64,000 bases of DNA from Paracamarosporium sp. OC-R06-R3. Lineage: Eukaryota > Ascomycota > Dothideomycetes > Pleosporales > Didymosphaeriaceae. The stretch spans positions 124,001 through 188,000 of the forward strand of contig JACVRA010000161.1 of assembly GCA_019828545.1 (NCBI GenBank), written 5' to 3'. The notes under the pieces were generated by a model that was not told the DNA's origin, searched no databases, and worked only from the letters and a program-made list of their open reading frames with translations. Positions 47,501-62,500 of the stretch are shown here, one piece after another (position 1 is the first letter of the stretch; each line of letters starts with the position of its first letter). A program made the translations under genes and the position numbers.

Positions 47501-50500
47501 AATTCAACATGCAGACAACACCTACGGTAATGCTGGCCATGCGAGCTTCGAGCTAGACCCAAGTCTCACTTCGTTGTTCTTGAGCGACTGTCATACGGCT
47601 CTAAGGACCGAACCAGTCGAGATTCTGTTGGCTTCGTTGCTTCACTCATGGGTCCAAGTGTTCAATGATAGACCTGTTCCAGCCATCTTTAATGAGGGAC
47701 ACGGCAGGGAGCCATGGAACTCCGACATCGACATCACTAGGACAGTAGGCTGGTTTACTACCGTGTACCCTATAGCCGTCATGCCATCGGACAGCCTGAT
47801 CGACACCGTTCGTATGGTGAAAGATTTCAGACGTCAGATACCCTTCAACGGTCGACCTTATTTTGCCAAACGGGTTCTCACTAGCGATGGGAAGGAACTC
47901 TATAATACTCATTGGCCAATGGAAATCAGCTTCAACTATCTTGGACAGTATCAGGTCAGTCAATACCCAACCAATCTTTAGCTGCGACTCCTGGCTAACA
48001 AGTAATAGCAATTGGAGCGCAAAGATGCTTTGCTACAGCCGCTCGAAAGTATGGCCGGCGAGACACGTGGGGCCGGCGGGACCGCTGATGTAGGACATGC
48101 TTCTCCTCGCTTCGGTCTTTTCGAAATCTCTGCCATCGTGTTTAAAGGTCAACTCAAATTTGCGTTCACCTTCAATCGGCATATGCAACACCAAAATCAG
48201 ATCCAAGAGTGGGTGTCAAGTTGCCGTCAGGTACTCATAGACATGATACAAACCTTGCCCTCGGTCCCTCAGATGCCAACTTTAAGCGATTTCCCATTAC
48301 TATCGCTCAACGAAGAGCGGTTCCAGACCATGCTTCACCGTCTATCAAAGATGGGCATTCCAGTCAATGAGATCGAGTCAGCATATCCATGCTCTAGCAT
48401 GCAAGAGGGACTGCTTCTTTCTCAGTCAAAAGATGCGGGTTTCTATGCCGCTGTGACTGTGCACAAGCTCACCATACCGAATGGGCATCCCAAATGGGAG
48501 GATGTTGCCAACAGCTGGACCAAGGTGGTCGCAAGACATCCTGCTCTACGCACAATCTTCCTTGAAAATATCGGCGCTGAGGAAGGCTTGTATGACCAGG
48601 TTGTTTTGAAGAGAGTCGACCCCAACATTGTGCACCTGCAATGCGCGACCGAAGAAGAAGCACTCCGGCGTATCGAACAGCAACGCTCGGTTAGCTATGA
48701 GAACGGTAGCAGCCCCCCTCACCGGTTCACTATCAGCAGCACAGCCGATGGCAAGATTTTCTGTTGTCTCGAGATCAGCCATGCAATTATGGACGGTCAC
48801 TCCATGAGCATACTTTTCCGCGATCTGCGACAGGCGTACGAAAATTGTTTGGCTGAAGATGGACCTCCGTATGCTGATTATATCTCGTACTTGATGAACC
48901 AACCCCAAGAACAGAGCCTGGAGTTCTGGAGGTCTTATCTCAGAGGAAGCGAAGTTTGTTCGTTCCCAGTGCTTAACGATGGCATTGTCGCTGAAAAGCA
49001 GCTCAACAATATTCGGGTAGACTGTGGTAACATCAGTATTCTCGATTTGCAAGCGTTCTGTAATGCGCACGGCATTACACTAGCCAACATCTTCCACACG
49101 GCGTGGGCTTTGACCCTCAGCCTTTACGTGGATAGCACTGACGTGACCTTTGGCTATCTTACTTCTGCGAGAGACTCTGACGACATTCGACGTGTGCAGG
49201 ATATGGTGGGGCCTATCATAAACACACTTGTTTGCCGCGTACAGCTGGCCGATGGTTCTCGATCACTCCTAGACATCATTCGTGACGTTCAGCAAGACTA
49301 TGTGGATGCCATACCACATCGACACGTCGCGCTTGCAGAGGTCCAGCACATATTGGACCTGGCAGGTGCAAATCTCTTCAATACTGCTTTGTCCTATCGG
49401 AGACTGCCACCTGAGAATACGTCCCACAATGAGACACTCACGTACACCGAGATGGTCCCCATCTACGACCCAACCGAGTATCCAGTATCAATCAATATCG
49501 AAGTTTCTAACGAAGCTGCCATGATTGATCTGGATTTCTGGTCGGACCATATGTCTGTTGCACAAGCAGAGAACGTCGCTAGTACGTTCGTGCGAGCGTT
49601 GGAGAATATTCTCTATAACGCTGACCACAGCCTTGACTTCCTTGACAATCTAAGCGGAAAGCACTGGCAGAGGGTTCAAGACTGGAACGTCATGCCGGAT
49701 ACCATCCATGACTGTGTTCATCGGAAGTTCGAAGAGTGGGTGAAGATACAACCCGATGCTCCCGCGATCCGAGGACATGATGGCGATTACACTTATGCTG
49801 AACTTGATGTCATCACTGAGCGCTTAGCGCATTACCTTGTTGATCTTGGAGTCGGGCCAGAAGTGTTCGTACCTACGTGTTTCGACAAGAGCACTTTCGC
49901 TGTTGTTGCCATGCTAGCTGTTCTCAAAGCGGGTGGTGCAGCGGTTCCGCTTGATGCGAAGCATCCAAAGCCGGCCCTTGAATCAAGAGTAGAAGACACA
50001 GAAGCTCAGGTGGTTCTGACAACTGCTGCTCGCTCCGAGCTTTTCGAAGATATCGCCCCAGATGTCATTGTTGTCGATTCTGTACTGCTTGACGATCTAT
50101 CGGATGTCGAAGGTTCGCCATGTACGACTGTTGAACCTCACAACCCAGCCTTCGTCATCTTCACTAGTGGAAGTACCGGACGACCGAAAGGGGTTGTGCT
50201 GGAACATGCGGCATTCGTTACGAGTGCAAATGCTCATGGCAGCAGGTTGGGCGTAGGCTGCGACACACGGTTCTTGCAGTTCGCCTCTTATACATTCGAC
50301 AACTCTCTAGAGGAGATGTTCACAACATTGCAGAGAGGCGGTTGTGTCTGTGTTCCGTCCGAGGAAGATCGTAAGTAATCTTACTACATGCTAATGCCTC
50401 TTTCACTGACTTGGATTCTTTCTCCTTAGGTATGAATGACCTCGCAGGTGCTATCGCCCGACTGAATGCCAACTTCATGGACTTGACGCCTACCGTTGCA

Positions 50501-53500
50501 TCGCTGCTCAATCCCAAAGATGTACCCACTATTAAGGGAATGGGTCTTGGTGGAGAAGCCCTGACTAAGGCAGTGTTGGAGAAGTGGACTCCATACGTGC
50601 ATGTCATGGGCCAATACGGACCTAGTGAAGCTTCTGTTAACTCTGCCTTCAAGAGTTTCAAAACATTCAAGGAAGGTGACGATCCCACCAATATCGGCAA
50701 AGCGGTTGGTAGCGTCTCCTGGATCGTTGACCCCAAGAACCGTAATCGTCTGGTACCCATAGGATGTAAAGGCGAGCTGCTCATCGAAGGTCCGATTCTC
50801 GCCCGTGGGTACCTGCGGGACCCAGAGAAAACGCGACTGGCTTTCATTGAAGACCTTGCTTGGGCTCGTACTAGTGATGGGCAAAGTCGCCGCTTCTACT
50901 GCACTGGTAAGTCTCTATCGACACTATATGCTCCTACTCTGCCGTGGCTGACCTCTTCAAGGCGACTTAGTCCATTACACCGGCAATGGAGAGATGATGT
51001 ATCTAGGAAGGAAAGACAGCCAAGTCAAGGTAGGCCTAGATTGTAACATGATGCTATGCGTATGCTGATTTGAAGCAGCTAAATGGTCAACGAATCGAGC
51101 TAGGTGAGATTGAGCACCATTTGAAGCTTGCTCTTCCCTCGAGCGCCCAGTCTGCAGTTGAACTAGTCAAGTTCTCAGACAGTAAAGCGACGAAGGCCCT
51201 AGTAGGATTCATATGTCTGACTGACCTTGTGGATTCCTCAAATGAGGTCGTTCCGCAAGTCAGTGAGATGACAGATATCGTAAAGGCTAAAGCGAAGGAG
51301 GCCGAGGTAGCCCTCGCAAACGCACTTCCAGCCTACTACGTCCCTTCGATGTTCGTGCCCATGACTAGCATGCCAATGACGACTTCTGGAAAGCTCGACC
51401 GAAAGGTGTTGCGGCAGCTTGCCCAAACAATCTCCGAAGAACATCTTCACATTTATCGACTTGCTGGTAAGAGTGGCCGAGCACCATCAGGTCCCCTCGA
51501 AATTTCACTCGCACGGTTATGGACCGCGGTTTTGAACCTACCGACTGATTCTGTCGGTGCTAATGATTCCTTCTTCCGCTTAGGAGGTGATTCTATTGGT
51601 GCAATGCGTCTAGTTACAGCAAGTCGAAAAGAAGGCATCGTGCTTGCTGTGTCCAACATTTTTGCGCAACCACGATTGGCAGACATGGCGTCTACCGCTG
51701 TTCTCTTATCCTCCGAAGAGTTGTCCGCCAGTGCTGAGCCAGATATGGCCCCATTCGAGCTCGTACCGGAAAACAAGAAGCGACAAGTCATAGATTTTGC
51801 TGCATCTGAATGTGGCGTCTTCCCGGACTCCATCGAAGACGTTTATCCATGCAGTCGACTCCAGGAAGGGCTCATCGCGCTCTCGGCCAAAGAGCCGGGC
51901 TCTTACGTAGCAGAAACGATCTATCGATTACCGGCTGATATCGATGTACAACGCTTCCAGAACGCTTGGGAGGTGGTTGTTGCGGAAGAAGCTATCTTGC
52001 GCACACGCATCATCTACGTAGAAGATCAAGGATTTTTACAAGTCGTGTTGCGTAACGGTGTTGAATGGTCTCAACTGGAAAGTCTACAAGATATCAGCAA
52101 CGTGCACCGTCATCTTCCCGCTAAGCCCGGAGGTCCACTGGCTTCATATGCCATTGTCGGACAAGGAACTCCTTCTGTTTTCTTTGTCTGGACTGCACAC
52201 CATGCGATTTATGATGGATGGAGCTTAACGAGCCTCCTCGGCAAAGTCGAAAGCTGCTATAAGAATCCCACTTCAGCACCAAGAACCACTGTTCCATATT
52301 CGAGGTTCATTAAGTATCTTGTCTCGCAAGACGCGAAACAGTCAGATGACTTCTGGCTCTCCATGTGCGAGGATATCACGGCTCCTCAATTCCCACAGCT
52401 ACCGAATCCGGATTACAAGGTTGAAGCGGCTAACCATCTCCGTCATCGTGTACCTGTCACTCGGAGAAGTGGAATGGATATTACAATGCCTTCCATGATT
52501 CGAGCAGCTTGGGCTTTGATGTTAGGAACATATTCTGGCTCAGATGATGTTCTATGGGGAGAGACAAACAGTGGACGCGAAGTCCCTGTCCCTGGTATCG
52601 AAGACATTATCGGCGCCACAATCACGACGTCTCCCATGCGCCTGAAGCTGAAGCGCGATATTACCATTCAAGACTATCTCCAGGACGTGCAACGCCGAAC
52701 CTCCGCGGCGATTCCTCACCAGTTTGCTGGACTTCAACATATTCGCAAGCTCAGCACCGACACAGCTGCGGCATGCGACTTCCAGAGCTTACTAGTGATT
52801 GCTAGCGGAGATAGCATGAAAGACCCCGAAAGTGGAGTGTGGGATTTGCAAAGTACGGGCGCTGTTGGCACCAACTTCTTCAACTATGGCCTTATCTTCA
52901 ATTGTTCCGTCGACGGAAGTGGCATCGAGGTCGAAGCTCATTACGACAGCCAAGTGATCTCGGCATGGCTAGTTCAACGTTTGTTCCAGCAGTTCGAATT
53001 CTTAGTCAAACTGTTCAATGCCGACCAATCCCTCCATCGCGTTCTAGGAGACTTGAGCATGTTGAACTCTGCAGACCAAGAGATTATCTCATCTTGGAAC
53101 AGTCGGCCAGTCAACGTTGTGGACAGGTGTATCCACGACAGTGTCTCTCAAAGTCCAGTAATCCTTCGGCCTACTTCGATCGCCATCGATTCTTGGGACA
53201 CGGGTGAAATTTCTTATGGAGAGTTTGACGAGCGTGTTACACGGCTCGCTTCGAAGCTCATTTCCCTAGGTGTCAGACCTCAAAGCTATGTACCAATCTG
53301 CTTTGAGAAGTCAGGTTGGACTATTGTGGCTATGTTCGCTGTCATGAAATGTGGAGCAGCATTTGTCCCACTAGATTTTGAAGCGCCGCTTCTTCGGCTT
53401 CGTGAGATAGTCCAAGATGTGAAGGCTGAGCTGATACTTTGTGGTTCACAGCACGAGGCGTTATGCAAATCCATACCTTGCAAAACGCTTGTTGTCGATC

Positions 53501-56500
53501 GCAAAGCTACCGATAACCACATGGAGCGGCTGCATGATGCCCCAGCAGTCCGAAGCGACGCAACTGCCTATGTTCTGTTCACATCTGGCTCAACTGGAAA
53601 GCCGAAAGGAGCTGTAATCGACCACCGCGCATTTTTGTCAGCATCCGCGGCCTTCGCTCCCGCCTTTGACATCTCTGAGACCTCTCGCGTTCTTCAGTTC
53701 TCATCGTACACGTTCGATGCGTGTTTAATCGAAATCTTCAGCACCTTGATCATGGGTGGGACGGTCTGTGTACCCGACCAAAGCTCAAGAACAGATGATC
53801 TTGCTGGCGTTATAAACAGGATGAGGGTCAATTTGGCTTGCCTTACCCCTTCTGTCGTCCGTATGATCCACCCGTCTCAAGTGCCTGGCTTGAAAACACT
53901 TCTTTTGGTGGGAGAGGCAATGTCTCAGCAGGACCTCCTCACTTGGGCTGATCGAGTGACCTTGTGCAATGGCTATGGACCTACCGAATGTAGCGCCATA
54001 GCCACTGTGAATATCATGTCTGCCTCCACGAAGCCGAACAACCTGGGCAAGGCTGTCACCGCCAGAGGATGGGTTGTTTCTAGAGATGATATCAATCAGC
54101 TTGCACCTGTTGGAGCAGTGGGTGAGCTGCTTCTGGAGGGAGGCGGAGTTGGCTGCGGCTATCTCAACAATCTAGAGAAAACCGCCGAAGCTTATATTGA
54201 TCACGTCAATTGGACATTAGGAGAGGACATGAAGGTTGGCGCATCAAGAAAATTCTACAAGACCGGTGATCTTGTAAGGTACAATGAAGATGGGACCTTA
54301 CTATATCTCGGGCGCAAGGACAACCAGGTATGTTTCCTGCAGTACGAGCGTAGTCGCTCTTAGCTAACGTATCAATCCACAGACGAAAGTAAGAGGACAA
54401 AGGCTCGAGTTGACCGAAGTCGAACATCATCTCATCCAAGATGCCATGGTCCAAAACGCGTTGGCATCTGTACCTAAAGCCGGGCCATGCGCAAAGCGTC
54501 TTGTCGGCGTGATCTCACTTCGGGATGTAGCGGTATCTAGTGGTTCCACGCTAGAACTACAACTGTTGCCTAAGGAAACAGCTTCTTTCAATATTGCGAT
54601 GATCCGCGAACGCCTCGAAACACGTCTTCCATCGTACATGATACCATCACTGTGGATCGCCATATCAAGGTTTCCACTAATGCCATCGGCAAAAATGGAC
54701 CGTAAAAAGGTGGTCCAATGGCTTGAGCAGATGGACAACGATACGTATCGCATAATCGCAACTTTGGGGCTGGAAGATACACAGGAGGAGACAGAAGGCG
54801 TGGACCACAAACTGCAAACCATTTTTGCAAAGGTTCTTAATCTGGCACCGGAGGACATACGCTTGAATCAATCGTTCTTGCGACTTGGTGGCGACTCCAT
54901 CGCCGCCATGCAGGTGTCGTCAATGTGCCGTGCTCAAGGCCTAGCAATATCGGTCCAAGACATTGTAAAGTCAAAGTCAATTGCCGCCCTAGCTTCTGGG
55001 GTATCTGTCACCAAGACCAACGCCACCACGACGTCGCAGCCTCGAGATTACGATCTCCCGTTCGAGCTCTCGCCTATACAAAAGCTGTTTTTCGATACGG
55101 TGGGCGACAACTATAATCACTTCAACCAGAGTTCAGTCTTCAAGCTATCCCGTTCATTTGAGCTGAGGGAGATCAAGGAAGCGCTTGACGCGTTGGTCAA
55201 CGTGCACCCTATGCTACGCGCTCGTTATTTCCAGGACGAATCACGAACTTGGAGGCAAAGCGTTGCAAAAGTTCCACATCCATTCAGGTTGCAACATCAT
55301 CAAGTGAGCACTGCCAAAGAAGAATTCATGCGCCCGATTATCGATGAAAGCCAAGCTACATTAGACATCATCAGGGGCCCTACCTTCTCAGCTGACCTGT
55401 TTGATATTGATGACAACTTTTCTCAGGCGATTGCCATGGTTGCACATCATCTGGTGATTGATGTTGTCTCATGGGGCATCATCTTGGAGGACTTCGAGAG
55501 TCTGCTCAATGGCACAGCACCTCTGCCTCAAAGTCTTCCGTTCCATGCTTGGACACAACAGCAAGCTGCGCAAGCTCGTCAAGAATCCGCCGGAAAGGTC
55601 ATGCCCTTGGCAAATATTCCACCTGCAGATTTCGATTATTGGGGCCTCGATGCATCTGACAACCTCAACGGCGATGTCATCAGCGAGGACCTTGAGCTTA
55701 GCCCTAAAGATTCCATGCTGATATTAGGTGCTCATGACGCACTAGCCACAGAGCCTGTTGACGTCTTTATTGCAGCGCTTCTGGAGTCCTTCCGCAAAGT
55801 GTTTCCGGACCGACACACAGCGACAATTCATAACGAGGGCCATGGTCGTGAACCGTTTGACTCCCAAGATCTTAGTCGGACTGTGGGATGGTGCACTACT
55901 ATGTCACCCATTCATTTACCAGTACCTTCAGAAGACCCGACCGATATCGTTAGCACCATTCGATGGGTCTCAAGCCTTCGAGAAAAGACTCCAGGTAAAG
56001 GCCGGCCCTACTTCGCCTATCGACTCCTTACTGGCGAAGGCCAGGATCGCTTTGCATCTCACTGGCCCGCGGAGGTGACCTTTAATTACCTGGGCAGGAT
56101 GCAGAATATGGAGCGCAAAGACGCTTTGCTACAGAGAATGGCCAACGTGTCAACGACAGACATCAGCGACAACACTCCACGTCTTGCACTTTTTGAAGTC
56201 ACTGCTCTTGTCACCCAAGGAATTATCAAGCTTGCTTTCGACTTCAACAGGCGAATGGGTCGGCAACCGCAGATCAAGCGCTGGATAATTGAATGCAAAC
56301 AGACGCTTGTTGACGCTGTTGATCAACTTCTCCAACTGCGTTCCGAACCGAGCCTGGATAAATTCAAACTCTTGCCTTTGACCTACAATGGCATGTCAAA
56401 ACTTTCGGCGGTTTTGCCTACGGGCACATTGGTCGAGGACATTGAAGACATTTATCCCGCTTCGCCAATGCAACAAGGCATGCTCTTATCTCAACTGAAG

Positions 56501-59500
56501 AACCCCGAACTATACTCGTATCACTGCATCCTACAAGTTCAGTCGACGACTCTAGGACAACCGATCAACCCACGCAAAATTGCAGAGGCATGGCAGATCG
56601 TCGTGCAGCGCCACCCAATATTGCGGACAGTCTTCATCGAAAGTCTCTCCAAGACAGGCTTGATGGATCAAGTTGTGTTCAGAGACAAACCTGGCCGCAT
56701 TACGTGGATCGCCGATTGTATCGATGATGATGTCGCTAGAATGTTACGAGAACAGCCACTGATCGATTTCCGCGAATTTAACTCTCCCCACCGCTTGACA
56801 ATTTGCAAGACGAAATCCAGCGATGTTTGGGTTAAGTTAGAAATGAGTCACGCCATTTGCGACGGCACCTCAATCCCGATCATCCTCAACGACCTCGCGC
56901 GGGCATATGGAAACAAAATGACCAGGGCTGACACGGGACCACTCTACAGCAACTTCGTTGCGCACACTCTTACGAACAACCGAGATGCAGACGTGAACTT
57001 CTGGAAAGCATACCTAGCTGGTGTGGAACCATGCTTTTTCCCAGTTCTCCATGATGGCGTACCCGGTCCACATGAGATGGGCTCATATGAGCTCCATGTG
57101 CAGGACACTGCTGCTATGGTAGCATTTTGCAAGAAGTTCGGCGTCACCTTATCCAATTTACTACAACTTGCATGGGCTCTGCTTCTACATGCATACATTG
57201 GCGCATCAGATATTTCTTTTGGCGTTGTAGCATCAGGTCGTGATGCTCCGGTGAAGGGTATCGAAGAAGCTGTCGGTTGCTTCGTCAACATGCTCATCTG
57301 TCGACTCGAGTTATCAGATGAGTCAACTGTGCACCAGTTGCTGGAAAAGCTGCAGAACCATTCAGTCAATGCTATGGCTCACCAAGGCTGCTCGCTTGCA
57401 GATCTTCAGCATGAACTGCAATTACCGTCGCTCTTCAACACCGTTTTTACATTCCAACGCCGCCAATTATCACGCGATCCGACCAAGACGGCACTTGCTT
57501 ACGAGAATGTTGAAGCAGCTGATCCTGGTGAATTCCAGATCACTGTTAACGTCGACGTCTCGGACGAAGGAGCCACTATCGATTTCGGCTTCTGGAAAGA
57601 CAGGATTCATCCTTCCCAAGCGCAGAACCTAGTCGATGCATTCGATAAGATCCTTGCCAGCATTATATCGAGCGGTGACGAAGATGTGACCATTACTGAT
57701 CTCGATATATTTACCGAGAGAAGTTCACAACAGATCATGGGGTGGAACGCAGAGATACCTACACCTGTACGCCGGTGCGTGCACGATGTGATTAGGGAGC
57801 AGGTCTTACTTCGGCCGCGTTCTACGAAAGCCATCGAAAGTTCAGAACTCAATGCTACTTACCAGGAGTTTGATGAGATTACTTCACGTTTGGGTTTGCA
57901 TCTACAGACTCTTGGGGTCGGTCCAGAGACTTTCGTGCCGATCCTGTTCGAGAAAAGCCCTTGGGCACCAATAGCGATGATCGCGATCATGAAAGCAGGG
58001 GCTGCATATGTAAGTAAACACGGTCACCTAAGTTCCCGTCATTTACTGATAACGTATTCGCGACTAGGTGCCTTTAGACCCAAAGCATCCGCCGAGCCGC
58101 CTCCGCGAACTTATTGGCGATGTGGGTGCCAAGGTTGCATTGTGCTCGAGGACTTATCACCCTAGAGCAAGTGAGGTCATTGGAACCACCGTCATCGTCG
58201 ATCGGCTATCCATCAACAAACTGCCTCTATCTAAGGGGATGCGGTTGAAGTCAGATGTAACGCCCGACAATCCTGCCTACTGCTTGTTCACTTCCGGCAC
58301 AACAGGTAAACCAAAGGGAACGATCATCCCACATCAAGCCTTCTGCACGAGTGCAGTGTCGTTCACTCATATGATAGGCATTGACCACACCTCTCGCACT
58401 TTCCAATTCGCAAGTTATACTTTCGACGCCAGTTGTGTCGAAATTCTTGCGGCCCTAATGGTAGGAGCAACAGTTTGCGTGCCGACCGAAGACGAGCGGA
58501 TGTCAGACCCTGCAGGAGCCATGCGCAGGATGAAAGCTACCTGGTCCCTTCTGACTCCATCAGTTCTCAGCACTATGAAGCCATCTCAAGTGCCGACCCT
58601 TAAGACTCTTGTTGCAGGTGGTGAGGCTGTACCTGCAGCGGAGGCCGCAAGGTGGCAGAACAGCCTGCAATTTGTGATTGGTGAGCAATTTGCATTGTAA
58701 ACTATATACTACGGACTGACCACAAAACAGCTTATGGACCAACCGAAACTGCTGTCATCGCTAGTACAATTCATAAGACCAGTGATATAGATGGCAGAAA
58801 CATCGGACATGCATCTGGATGCCGCTTGTGGGTTGTTCACCCCCGCAACCATGATAAGCTCATGCCCCTTGGCGCCGTCGGAGAACTTGTCATCGAGGGG
58901 TATACCGTGGCTCGGGGTTACCTTGGTGATGAGGTGAAGACTGCGAAAGCCTTTATTGCCAACCCGGGTTGGGTATCCAAACTTTCTTCAGAACGCGGCT
59001 CGTTCGCTACTACAAGAATGTACAAGTCTGGAGACCTCGTACGTTATAATCCAGACGGCACTATCGGTTACATTGGTCGAAAAGACACACAGATAAAGCT
59101 CAATGGCCGGAGAATTGAATTGGCGGAGATCGAGTTCCACGTCAACAACAAGTTTGCAGACAACGTTCAATCGGCGGTAGAGCTTGTCGCACCTGCAAGT
59201 CGTAGCTCTGCCAAAGCCTTGGCCGTTTTCTTCGCTGTCAACGACGACCCACGAGCATCTTCTGGAGAGATAGTCCAACCTGCATCATCTGATCTTCCCC
59301 AATCCGACGAGCTACTTCTGTCAATGGACGATGACGTGCGACAGATGTGCAAGTCGCTTGAAAATGCGCTTGTTGGCGTGCTGCCTGCTTACATGATTCC
59401 ATCAATATTTTTCCCAATGAAAAAGCTTCCTTGGACGCCTGCTGGAAAGCTAGACCGCAATCGATTGCGAGTATTGGTGCAAAACTTGAGTAAGGAGACA

Positions 59501-62500
59501 ATGTCGCCATATCGCTTGGCGAATACAATGCACAAGAGGAAGCCCGCCACCGAGGCCGAAAAGAGGCTACAGAAGCTTGTCTCGTCAGTTCTGAATTTGC
59601 CGCTATCATCTGTGGGTGCTGATGATAGCTTCATTGTAAGTGTAGGCTTTTTAAAATGCTTCCTTCGCTAATAGTTTGCAGCGACTTGGTGGTGACTCTG
59701 TGGCAGCCATGCGTCTCGTTGGCGCTGCGCAGGCGGAGCATTTAGATCTTTCGGTCATTGATATCTTTCAAAGACCCAAGATATCTGACCTCGCTGCCAA
59801 GTGCAATGTTTCTAGTCCCAATGCCAAGGTTGAGCGCAGCATCGAATCATTTGAGCTACTACCCCGCGATATACAAAGAAACCAGTTGCTCCAGGAAATT
59901 TCTGATATCTGCCGTGTGTCGAAGAGCAAGGTCCAAGATGCCTACCCGATTAGCCCGTTACAAGAAGCGTTCATTGCTCTTTCGATAAAGCAGCCTGGTG
60001 CATATGTTGCTCAGCACGTCTTGGTCCTCGCAGATTCGGTCGACATCAAAAAGTTCAAAGCTGCATGGGAGAAGGTCGTTCAGGAAATCGACCTTTTGCG
60101 TACGCGTATTGCTCAGCTTCAGTCAGGCACGTTTGTACAAACCGTTCTGGTTGAGGACCCTATCGTTTGGCGCGAAGTGAGCACTCTCGAAGAGATCGAG
60201 GGAGAGGCCGTAAACGTTCCTGCTTACCTTGGGGGCAAGCTTGCGACATACACCGTGGTTCGTACAGCCTCTTCTAAGCGACTCTTTGTTTGGACCATCC
60301 ATCACGCGCTGTATGACGGTTGGAGCATTGCGTTCATGCTACAGCGCGTACAGGATATTTACCAAGCTGGATCATCCGACGCCCGAAAGGTTCCATATAC
60401 CAAGTTTATTCAATACCTTCTGAACAGCAGTCGAGACGCCTCAGCGGCATACTGGAAGTATACTCTCACTGGTGCTGCTCCTTATCAATTCCCGCAACAG
60501 CAGCATAACAACTCCCATGAAACGCCAAATGGACAAACTTTACAACATAATGCCAAGCTCAGCCCGCAAAGGCATACCGACATCACACCACCTACTGTCA
60601 TACGAGCTGCCTGGGCTCTGTTGTTGTCTGCCTATACTGGTAGCAACGACATAGTTTTCGGTGAGACGCTTACTGGTCGCGACATCGCCGTGCCAGGTAT
60701 TACGGAAATTTGTGGTCCTACCCTCACAACTGTGCCCACAAGGGTGCAGGTCAATCGTGACGCGAGTATCCTCGATCTTCTAAGGGGTATCGCTCGAGTT
60801 GCCACAGATCGTATCCCCCATCAGCACTTTAGCCTCTCCGAGATAAAACGAATCGACGACGATACTGCTGCTGCATGCGACTTCCAGAACCTGCTCATCA
60901 TCCAGACTGGTAGCGAAGAGCCTGCTGAGTCGATGTGGTCCCATTACAACAACGGCGTCCAAGGACAGTACTTTACCTATCCTCTAGTCATTGAGTGTCA
61001 AGCCGAACAGAGAAGCGTCTCAATCACAGCATACTACGATGCAAATGTGATCTCGTCGTGGGAAGTTCAGCGCATTCTATACCAATTTGACTCTATACTA
61101 GGGCAGCTGAACTCAGTCGGCAACGTTCGCGATATACAAGTTTTCAGCGAGCAGGATGAAAAATTCATAAGGGATCTGAACGCCGTGGAGCCACTGGTTG
61201 TCAATGACACAATGCCTTCCTTGTTCTTACAGCAAGCGTCATCGCGTCCACATGCCCCTGCTGTTTCGGCATTTGATGGCGACTTCACTTACAGTGAGCT
61301 TCGCGATCTTGCCTTCAATTTGGCGGAAGAGCTCAACAGACTTGGAGCTGGTCCTGAAAAACTTGTGCCAATCTGTGTAGACAAGTCACGGTGGGCAATA
61401 GTTGCGATCATGGGCGTCCTCATTTCAGGAGCGGGCTATGTTCCACTCTCTCCAGATCATCCAGCTTCACGTCACCGACAAATTATCCAGGACTGTAGTG
61501 CATCGATTGTTCTGTGCTCGCCACAGTACGAGTCGAGGATGTCCGATCTCGTCAGCAAAGTCCTCACGATAAGCGAGACTTCCATCCGACAGCTCTCAAC
61601 TCGCGAGGCTCAAGTATCACTACGCGCAAAACCGGAAAACATCTGTTACGTCTTATATACTTCTGGGAGCACTGGCGTTCCCAAGGGGGTTACTATCGAG
61701 CATCGAGCAATTGCCTCCAGCTCTGCGGCGATGTGCAAGTCTCTTTACATAAAGCCCTCTTCGAGGGTTTTCCAATTCGCTTCTTTTGTTTTCGATGTTT
61801 CTGTGATGGTATGTTAACCTGAAAACCTATGTTTCAAATTTACTGACCCTTTTGCAGGAGATCCTGACTGCCTTGAGTTGCGGTGCAGTCGTATGTGTTC
61901 CTTCGGAAGAAAGCCGTACCACGGACATTGCATCGGCTATCAACAGCCTGAAGGCTACCTGGACATGCTTGACACCTTCTGTGGCAAATGTTATTGAATC
62001 GCCGGAAAGCGTGCCGACTCTCCAAACATTTGCCTCTGCCGCAGACCCTTTGACACCCGAGACCATCAAAAAGTGGGGTTCGGGATTGCAGCTTCTCAAC
62101 GCATACGGTCCTACAGAAGGATCCGTGATTGCTCTCTCAAATGATGTTGCCGCAACGCATCGTGAATCCACGATTATCGGTCGTGCGCTGCCGAGTGGTC
62201 GCGCTTGGCTTACCAACCCAGAGGATCCGAACAGACTTGCTCCAGTTGGTGCTGTAGCAGAACTTTGCTTGGAGGGCTCACTTCTTGCCAGAGGCTACTG
62301 GAACAATCCCGTGAAGACCGCTGAAGTCTTTATCGAGAACCCTGTATTCATGAAAGAGTTCTCGAAGGATCCATTCTCTCGCATTTATCGTACTGGGGAC
62401 CTGGTCAAGTATGGATCCGACGGTCGAGTGCATTACCTTGGACGCAAAGACAACCAGATTAAGTTGGCAGGTCAGCGTATGGAGCTTGGTGAGATCGAAC

